From: Actinomycetes bacterium
GTDB lineage: Bacteria; Actinomycetota; Acidimicrobiia; Acidimicrobiales; Microtrichaceae
DNA length: 5,804 nucleotides
Reading direction: 5' to 3'
NCBI GenBank assembly: GCA_023423215.1
Contig: JAFAFZ010000065.1
Coordinates: 1-5,804 of the forward strand
The notes beneath the pieces are model-generated. The model ran no database searches. It was not told the origin of the DNA and saw nothing but the letters and a program-made list of their open reading frames with translations. The translations under genes were made by a program, and so were the position numbers. This document shows, in pieces, positions 1 through 5,804 of the stretch (position 1 is its first letter; each line of letters starts with the position of its first letter).

Positions 1-198
1 CACCTGGACCTCCGCTTCGTGGTCGTGGCGCCGCCCGGTGCCGAGCCGCGGGGCAACGACGAGTCCGAGGCGCTGCGCTGGGTCACGCCGCAGGAGCTCG
101 CGGCGCTGGCGGACGAACCGGGCGTGGTGCGGCTCGCCGGGCGCGGTCTGGCCGCCTACCGGGTCCGGGTGCTCGGCCGGGACGGGGCCGTCAGCTGA
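1..198 (+). CDS. NUDIX hydrolase, C-terminal fragment (5' end outside window)
   Basis: The open frame enters at base 1 and ends at TGA 196-198, giving the last 65 residues. The visible part begins HLDLRFVVVAP and continues with NDESEALRWVTPQEL, about 20 residues on. This is the usual final section of NUDIX hydrolases: a beta strand carrying H-x-D followed by E-S-E-x-x-R-W. NUDIX enzymes hydrolyse a nucleoside diphosphate linked to another group, typically in the cytoplasm. The catalytic Nudix box (GX5EX7REUXEEXGU) should lie upstream and cannot be seen, so neither the substrate nor catalytic competence can be judged. The stop overlaps that of the convergent minus-strand gene by eight bases. 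The family is fairly secure from this tail; the subfamily is open. Confidence 0.8.
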   Translation, partial: HLDLRFVVVAPPGAEPRGNDESEALRWVTPQELAALADEPGVVRLAGRGLAAYRVRVLGRDGAVS

Positions 199-766
199 GG
201 TCGCCGGGGGTGGTGCACGAGGTCATCTCGTTCACCTCGGCGAAGCCGTTGATCGCACGGGTGATGCCACGCGTGCTGGTGCCCTTGGTCGATTCCAGGA
301 AGCGGGTGTCGGGGTCCTCGAGCAGGCCCTGGGCGTACTGCTCGCGGTTGTCGATGTAGGTGTTCCAGTCGTCGAGCCACTCGTCGACGCCGGCCGCGAC
401 CTTGGGCGGCGAGGTCGGCGCCAGCGGACGCAGGTCCTCGACCATCTGGCGCAGGATGACGTTCGACTCGGCGACGGTCTGCGAGCGGTCGCCGGCGGTG
501 GTCGCCAGGTTGGCGGGCTCGAGCAGCGCCAGCTGGTCGACCGCGGCGGCGCAGACCTGCTCGGCCTGGGTCGGGAAGGTGCGGTCCGCGAGCTCGTCGA
601 TCATCAGGCCCGGGTCGTAGAAGAAGAGGACGTAGACCCACCCGCCGACGAGCACCGTCACCGCCGCGATGGTCACCCAGAAGCCGAGGCGCCGTGGCGG
701 CCGCTCCGGGTCGTCGGATCCGCCGTCCATCGGGGCCGAGGGCGGGGGTTCGGTCCAGGTCGCCAT
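191..766 (-). CDS. Single-pass membrane protein of unknown function
   Basis: This is a 191-residue protein that I cannot assign to a named family. It starts with a Pro/Asp-rich, presumably cytoplasmic segment (residues 1-26). One clear membrane helix follows at about 28-50 (LGFWVTIAAVTVLVGGWVYV), flanked by RR on the inner side. The rest, about 51-191, is a mostly helical, acidic, probably extracytoplasmic domain. That domain has two cysteines, Cys72 and Cys184, which could pair. It contains no recognisable enzyme motif. ATG at 766 was chosen because the protein then begins MATWTEPPP; an in-frame GTG at 790 would add eight residues, and neither has a strong Shine-Dalgarno site. The gene lies 49 bases after the penicillin-binding protein on the same strand, so co-transcription and an envelope role are plausible inferences. 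The reading frame has normal high-GC codon use and a sensible membrane topology, so I take it as real. Confidence 0.75.
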   Translation of the reverse strand: MATWTEPPPSAPMDGGSDDPERPPRRLGFWVTIAAVTVLVGGWVYVLFFYDPGLMIDELADRTFPTQAEQVCAAAVDQLALLEPANLATTAGDRSQTVAESNVILRQMVEDLRPLAPTSPPKVAAGVDEWLDDWNTYIDNREQYAQGLLEDPDTRFLESTKGTSTRGITRAINGFAEVNEMTSCTTPGDLS

Positions 767-803
767 CACGCCAGCTTGCCACCGGCACACGCAGAGCGTG
801 GCA

Positions 804-831
804 TCGGCCGGCCCGTCAGTCGTTCGGCCGA
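804..831. repeat. Inverted repeat spanning the PBP stop codon
   Basis: TCGGCCG at 804-810 is the exact reverse complement of CGGCCGA at 825-831, with a 14-base loop. The stem straddles the stop codon of the penicillin-binding protein gene (816-818 on the minus strand) and precedes the small downstream gene. It has no T-tract on either strand. It could form a weak mRNA hairpin between the two genes, or be chance in GC-rich DNA. Confidence 0.3.
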
Positions 832-3071
832 GGACGCGTGGTGGTGGGCGCGGCGCCGCCCGGCACGGTCGTGGTGGGCGTCGTGGTGGTGGTCGTCGTC
901 GTGGTCGTCGGGTAGGCGATCGACTCGACCCAGACCGTCTGCCCGGAGCGCAGCTTGCCGCCCGGGCCGGGGCTCTGGCCGATGACCGTGCCGGGGGTGT
1001 CGGTCGTCGAGGCGACGGTGACCGCCTGGACGCGCAGCCCGAGCTTCTCGAGCCGGTCGCGGGCCGCCGACGCCGTCGTGCCGGTCACGGCGGGCACCTC
1101 GACGTAGGTCGTGGGCGAGACCGGGGTCGACACGGCGGGGTTCGGCGCCGGGACCGTGGTGGTGGGGATCGGCTGGGTGCCGGGGTCGACCAGCGGGGCG
1201 GCGGGCTGGTCGGCGACGGCTTGGCGCATGAACCGCGCCCAGATCCGCGCCGGGTAGGTGCCGCCGAAGACCGTGATGCGGGTGTTGGGCGGCGTCATCG
1301 ACACCAGCGAGGGGCGACCGTCGCGGTCCGGGCGCAGCGACGCGAAGCCGACCCAGACGGCGGTCGAGAGCTGCGGGGTGAAGCCGCAGAACCACGCGTC
1401 GGTGTTCTGCTGCGCCGAGCCGGTCTTGCCGCCGGCCGGCCGGCCGATGTTGGCGTCGGTGCCGGTGCCGCCGGCGATGACGCCCTCGAGCGCCGAGGTC
1501 ACCTCACGGGACACCTCGGGCTCGATGACCTTCGTCTGCGCGTGCTCGTGCTGGTAGATCACCGAGCCGTCGGGACCGGTGATGCGGGTCACGAAGGTCG
1601 GCGGCACGCGCACGCCGTCGTTGGCGAAGGTGGCGTACACGTCGGCCATGTCGGTGACGGTCGTGTTGTTCGGGCCGAGCACCATCGCAGGGCTGGGGGT
1701 CAGGTCGGTCGACACGACGCCAAGCGCCCGGGCCATGTCGAGCGCCTTCTGCGCGCCCACCGCCGGGTCCTGGATGATGTTGGCGTAGCAGGTGTTGGAC
1801 GACACGACCGTGCAGTCGTGCATGTTCCCGGCTCCCAGCCCGCCGCCGCCCTTGACGTTCCACACGCCGCCGCCCTCGAGGGTGAAGCGGGTGCTGCTGG
1901 GCGAGTCGAACGCCTTCGACGGGGACACGCCGGCCGTCAGCGCCGCCGCCATGACGATCGGCTTGAACGCGGAGCCCGTCGGCCGCCCGCCGCCCATCGC
2001 CAGGTTGGCCTGGCGGTAGTCGTGGGTGCCGAAGTAGTCGAAGCCGCCGACCATCGCCTTGACGAAGCCGGTGCTCGGCTCGATCGACACGAGCGCCGCG
2101 TCCGGGGTCTTCGGGTCGCTGCCCTGGCCGGGCAGCACGTCCGCGATGGACTGCTCGGCCAGTGCCTGCAGGCCGAGGTCGACGGTCGTGGTGATGCGCA
2201 GCCCACCTCGCAGCAGCGTCTCCCGACGCGCCTCGGGTGTGTCGCCCAGCGCATCCGACTCGTTGAGCAGCCAGCTCTTCACGGCGTCGACGAAGTGGGG
2301 CGCGGCGTAGGGCAGCTGCTCGGGCGTCGGCTGCAGCTCCGCGAGCGCGATGGGCTGCGCGAGCGCGGCGTCGCGCTGGGTCGCGGTGATGAGCTGCTGC
2401 TCGAACATGCGCTCGAGCACCAGGTTCCGACGCTGGAGGGCGCCCTCGGGGTTGATCCGGGGGTCGTGGCGGGAGGGCGCCTGGATGATGGCGGCGAGCA
2501 GTGCGGCCTGCTCCAGGCTGAGCTGCTCGACCGGGACGCCGAAGTAGGACTGCGACGCGGCCTCGACCCCGTAGGCCCCGTTCCCGAGGTAGATCGTGTT
2601 GAGGTAGAGCTCGAGGATGAGCTCCTTGGAGTAGTTGCGCTCGAGCGCCAGGGCGATGCTGGCCTCCTCGAGCTTGCGGGAGAGCGTCTGGTCCGGGCTG
2701 AGCAGCGCCGTCTTGACGTACTGCTGGGTGATCGTGGAGCCGCCCTCGGAGACGTCGCCGGACTCGGCGTTCGAGCTGGCTGCACGGGCGATGGCCCGTG
2801 GGTCCACGCCGTCGTGCTCCCAGAAGCGTGCGTCCTCGATGGCGATCACCGCGTCCTGGAGGATGCGGGGGATCTGCTCGAGGGACACCGTCGAGCGGTT
2901 CTCCTCGCGCAGGGTCGTGATGAGCGTGCCGTTGGCGTCGTAGATGGCCGAGGGCTCGGCGTTCACGGGCAGCAGCAGCGGGGGCGCCTCTCGCGCGGTG
3001 CCGCACGCCGTCGCGAGCACGGCGATCGCGGCCAGGGGCGCGGCGAGGAGGCGGATCGAGGAGGCTCGCAC
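816..3071 (-). CDS. Class A penicillin-binding protein (transglycosylase/transpeptidase) with C-terminal PASTA domain
   Basis: This 751-residue bifunctional enzyme polymerises lipid II into glycan strands and cross-links the peptides outside the membrane. The glycosyltransferase (GT51) domain spans about 45-235: EDARFWEHDG at 79-88 with catalytic Glu79, GGSTITQQ at 110-117, RKLEE at 132-136, and ELYLN at 154-158 followed by YLGNGAYG. The transpeptidase domain spans about 320-620: SAFK at 367-370 (nucleophile Ser367, Lys370), SSN at 424-426, and KTGS at 549-552. All key residues are intact. One PASTA domain follows at about 656-719, then a Thr/Pro-rich tail. The N terminus is short, with a hydrophobic stretch ending VLATAC at Cys23. 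This reads as a lipoprotein-like signal rather than the usual cytoplasmic tail plus membrane helix. The start is GTG at 3071, since no in-frame ATG lies nearby; no clear Shine-Dalgarno is seen. The domain layout resembles mycobacterial PonA2-type proteins. The gene is divergent from tyrS and followed by a small membrane protein gene. Confidence 0.95.
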   Translation of the reverse strand: MRASSIRLLAAPLAAIAVLATACGTAREAPPLLLPVNAEPSAIYDANGTLITTLREENRSTVSLEQIPRILQDAVIAIEDARFWEHDGVDPRAIARAASSNAESGDVSEGGSTITQQYVKTALLSPDQTLSRKLEEASIALALERNYSKELILELYLNTIYLGNGAYGVEAASQSYFGVPVEQLSLEQAALLAAIIQAPSRHDPRINPEGALQRRNLVLERMFEQQLITATQRDAALAQPIALAELQPTPEQLPYAAPHFVDAVKSWLLNESDALGDTPEARRETLLRGGLRITTTVDLGLQALAEQSIADVLPGQGSDPKTPDAALVSIEPSTGFVKAMVGGFDYFGTHDYRQANLAMGGGRPTGSAFKPIVMAAALTAGVSPSKAFDSPSSTRFTLEGGGVWNVKGGGGLGAGNMHDCTVVSSNTCYANIIQDPAVGAQKALDMARALGVVSTDLTPSPAMVLGPNNTTVTDMADVYATFANDGVRVPPTFVTRITGPDGSVIYQHEHAQTKVIEPEVSREVTSALEGVIAGGTGTDANIGRPAGGKTGSAQQNTDAWFCGFTPQLSTAVWVGFASLRPDRDGRPSLVSMTPPNTRITVFGGTYPARIWARFMRQAVADQPAAPLVDPGTQPIPTTTVPAPNPAVSTPVSPTTYVEVPAVTGTTASAARDRLEKLGLRVQAVTVASTTDTPGTVIGQSPGPGGKLRSGQTVWVESIAYPTTTTTTTTTTPTTTVPGGAAPTTTRPRPND
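867..908 (-). repeat. Trinucleotide low-complexity tract encoding the poly-threonine tail of the PBP
   Basis: On the minus strand a run of ACG/ACC codons encodes ten consecutive threonines (residues 722-731), then Pro, then three more threonines (733-735). On the plus strand it reads as repeated GTG/GTC triplets. The tract lies after the PASTA domain and near the C terminus, so it is likely a flexible, wall-embedded or glycosylatable tail. Such triplet runs can change in length by replication slippage without breaking the frame. Confidence 0.8.
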
Positions 3072-3219
3072 GGGGCCATTCTGCTGCCCGGCACGTGCGC
3101 GGCGGTGGCACTGGCGGCGTCGGGGCCGAGTGCGGGCTCAGGGTCCGCCGGCCGCACCGGGGCCCCGAACCGGGCCGACGGAGGCCGAACTCCCTTCGGG
3201 GACGTCAGGGTGCACCGGG

Positions 3220-3225
3220 TACGCT
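3220..3225 (+). promoter_or_regulatory. Possible -10 element for tyrS
   Basis: GGGTACGCT contains TACGCT, which fits the TAnnnT pattern common in actinobacterial sigma-A promoters. It would place the start of transcription near 3232 and give a short leader of about 30 bases. No good -35 box is found 16-18 bases upstream. A short hairpin with a cUUCGg tetraloop (TCCC-TTCG-GGGA, 3191-3202) lies where the -35 region would be. The short leader leaves no room for a T-box element, and none of its conserved sequence is seen. Confidence 0.3.
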
Positions 3226-3247
3226 CGACCGCCCAGCGCCACACGAC

Positions 3248-3253
3248 GGAGGT
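3248..3253 (+). promoter_or_regulatory. Ribosome binding site of tyrS
   Basis: GGAGGT ends eight bases before the ATG at 3262. It is a near-perfect Shine-Dalgarno at normal spacing. This fixes the tyrS start, since the same frame is open for more than 300 bases further upstream. Confidence 0.85.
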
Positions 3254-3261
3254 CACCTCGC

Positions 3262-4551
<1,290 letters not shown>

Positions 4552-4570
4552 CCCAGCTGCAGGCCCCTGA

Positions 4571-4592
4571 CACCGGCCCTCGGGCGACGGTG
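4571..4592 (+). terminator. Stem-loop after tyrS, possible terminator without T-tract
   Basis: CACCG (4571-4575) pairs with CGGTG (4588-4592). Inside it GCCC pairs with GGGC, and GA is bulged on the 3' side. It starts 20 bases after the tyrS stop. No run of T follows, so it is at best a stem-only terminator of the kind often proposed in GC-rich actinobacteria. Confidence 0.4.
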
Positions 4593-4598
4593 GCGGGC

Positions 4599-4619
4599 GT
4601 CACTCGGAAGCGAGTTGAC
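4599..4619 (+). terminator. Eight-base-pair hairpin between tyrS and rrn, containing part of the -35 box
   Basis: GTCACTCG (4599-4606) pairs with CGAGT-GAC (4611-4619) around a GAAG loop, with one bulged T at 4616. It is the stronger of the two stems after tyrS and could end tyrS transcription. Its 3' arm contains the first five bases of the rRNA promoter -35 hexamer, so as DNA it could equally be a binding site overlapping the promoter. No T-tract follows. Confidence 0.4.
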
Positions 4620-4643
4620 ACCCCAGGGGGCAGCCAGTAAGTT
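4615..4643 (+). promoter_or_regulatory. Ribosomal RNA operon promoter (P1)
   Basis: A perfect -35 TTGACA (4615-4620) is separated by 17 bases from TAAGTT (4638-4643), which fits the actinobacterial TAnnnT -10. Transcription would start near 4650, about 335 bases before 16S, in keeping with the long leaders of bacterial rrn operons. The sequence upstream is not A/T-rich, so no UP element is evident. The spacer includes the small palindrome CCCCAGGGG (4621-4629). Confidence 0.75.
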
Positions 4644-4661
4644 CATCCCTCGCCCCGCACG

Positions 4662-4720
4662 GCCGGTACACCTGCCGGCGGGAGCAGGAAACGGAACCCC
4701 TGACCCAGCGTCACGTTCCG
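4662..4720 (+). other. Two stem-loops in the early pre-rRNA leader
   Basis: First, GCCGG (4662-4666) pairs with CCGGC (4675-4679) across an eight-base loop. Second, CGGAAC (4692-4697) pairs perfectly with GTTCCG (4715-4720). Within it TGAC (4701-4704) pairs with GTCA (4710-4713) around loop CCAGC, giving a two-tier hairpin. Their position just after the transcription start suggests a role in leader folding or elongation control, but no known riboswitch consensus is recognised. Confidence 0.45.
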
Positions 4721-4750
4721 GCTGGAGTCCCCCGTAGCGGAGACCGGCGC

Positions 4751-4790
4751 TGCTTGACAACGGAAGACAGGATGCCAAAAAGGCGAGTGC
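4751..4790 (+). promoter_or_regulatory. Probable boxA-type antitermination segment of the rrn leader
   Basis: The stretch starts TGCTTGACAAC and continues with GATGCCAAAAAGGC and GAGTGC. It resembles, in order and spacing, the actinobacterial leader and spacer element TGTTTGAGAACTCAACAG followed by GTGCCAAAAGTCAGTGC, as I remember it. That element contains boxA, bound by NusB/NusE (S10) so that Rho does not stop rRNA synthesis. The same bases include TTGACA at 4754-4759, but no -10 box is found at the right distance, so I prefer boxA to a second promoter. Confidence 0.45.
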
Positions 4791-4801
4791 GGGCTATCCG
4801 T

Positions 4802-4819
4802 GCGATCGGCAACGGTCGT
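4802..4819 (+). other. GNRA-capped hairpin in the rrn leader
   Basis: GCGATCG (4802-4808) pairs with CGGTCGT (4813-4819), including two G-U pairs, around the stable tetraloop GCAA (4809-4812). It directly follows the boxA-like segment. Confidence 0.45.
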
Positions 4820-4865
4820 TCGAGGTAGACCCAGTCAATAAACCTTTAAGCACATAACGGACAAC

Positions 4866-4887
4866 CGGTTCGGGTCACACCGAGCCG
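4866..4887 (+). other. Leader stem-loop, eight base pairs
   Basis: CGGTTCGG (4866-4873) pairs with CCGAGCCG (4880-4887) with a single G-U pair and the six-base loop GTCACA. An alternative pairing, CATA-A-CGG (4853-4860) with CCGTATG (4885-4891), would compete with it. Confidence 0.5.
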
Positions 4888-4908
4888 TATGCCAGAACTG
4901 TGCCAGTT

Positions 4909-4931
4909 GGTGTCGGTTCCTTTCCGACACC
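4909..4931 (+). other. Leader stem-loop, eight perfect base pairs
   Basis: GGTGTCGG (4909-4916) pairs exactly with CCGACACC (4924-4931) around the pyrimidine loop TTCCTTT. It ends 54 bases before the 16S 5' end. There is no T-tract after it, so it is unlikely to be a terminator. A pre-rRNA folding or processing role fits its place. Confidence 0.55.
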
Positions 4932-4946
4932 GGCTCTTCGATTTGC

Positions 4947-4978
4947 GGGTCCATCCACTCCTCGGAGTGAGTGGGTCC
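4947..4978 (+). other. Hairpin immediately upstream of mature 16S, possible processing element
   Basis: CACTC (4956-4960) pairs with GAGTG (4965-4969) around loop CTCG. The flanking GGGTCC copies (4947-4952 and 4973-4978) can pair with each other through four G-C and two G-U pairs. The stem ends about seven bases before the inferred 16S start. Mycobacterial rrn leaders, as I recall, also have a hairpin just before 16S near RNase cleavage sites. The role here is inferred by position. Confidence 0.5.
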
Positions 4979-4985
4979 AAAGATC

Positions 4986-5804
<819 letters not shown>

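Larger units (their letters stand above)
4552..4985 (+). other. Gene-free interval: tyrS 3' end, rrn promoter and pre-rRNA leader
   Basis: No credible protein gene lies here; the short frames across it are antisense or run into the rRNA. It holds, in order, two stem-loops just after tyrS, an rRNA promoter, a GC-rich structured segment, a boxA-like segment, an A/T-richer patch at about 4830-4860, and three stem-loops leading to the 16S 5' end. If transcription starts near 4650, the pre-16S leader is about 335 bases. The listed stem-loops were paired by eye. Confidence 0.7.

Noticed and set aside
1504..3111. Minus-strand 535-codon frame overlapping the PBP gene
   Set aside because: It is an Arg/Pro/Ala-rich frame-shifted shadow of the PBP coding sequence with no recognisable motif.
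2944..3261. N-terminal extension of tyrS from an upstream in-frame start
   Set aside because: The upstream part overlaps the PBP start antisense and encodes an Arg/Ala/Gly-rich stretch. The ATG at 3262 has a strong Shine-Dalgarno site and gives a family-length protein.
3072..3261. T-box riboswitch upstream of tyrS
   Set aside because: The interval is only 190 bases and shows neither the T-box core sequence nor a terminator/antiterminator pair.
4754..4780. Second rRNA promoter with TTGACA at 4754-4759
   Set aside because: No TAnnnT-type -10 lies 16-18 bases downstream; the expected place reads AAAAAGG. The context fits a boxA-type leader element better.

Overview
The window looks like chromosomal DNA from a high-GC actinomycete, most likely of the class Acidimicrobiia. 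That placement rests on remembered 16S features, including the V4-V5 stretch around 5536-5700, the 'GTTGGGCACTAGGTGTGGGGA' type end, the lack of insertions, and the very GC-rich codon use with GTG starts in the protein genes. No alignment was run. Nothing in the window looks mobile: there is no transposase, integrase, phage gene, CRISPR array or tRNA.

Layout from left to right. (1) The 3' end of a plus-strand NUDIX hydrolase gene, with the catalytic Nudix box lying outside the window. (2) A minus-strand pair: a class A penicillin-binding protein (transglycosylase, transpeptidase and PASTA domain, with a possible lipoprotein signal), followed 49 bases downstream by a small single-pass membrane protein of unknown function. 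The small gene's stop overlaps the NUDIX stop inside an 8-base palindrome. (3) A 190-base divergent intergenic region, then plus-strand tyrS with a strong Shine-Dalgarno site. (4) A 434-base gene-free stretch with stem-loops after tyrS, a ribosomal RNA promoter (TTGACA, 17 bases, TAAGTT) and a structured pre-rRNA leader of roughly 335 bases. (5) The first ~819 bases of a 16S rRNA gene, which runs off the right edge.

The genes are housekeeping: nucleotide clean-up, cell-wall synthesis, tRNA charging and rRNA production. The PBP and the small membrane protein may be one transcription unit. TyrS and the rRNA operon share orientation, but tyrS is probably separated from it by stem-loops, and the rRNA has its own promoter.

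I found no convincing undescribed system. The points most worth a second look are the apparent lipoprotein-type anchoring of the PBP, its small membrane-protein neighbour, the stem-loop that includes the -35 box of the rRNA promoter, and the leader with a probable divergent boxA-type antitermination element.
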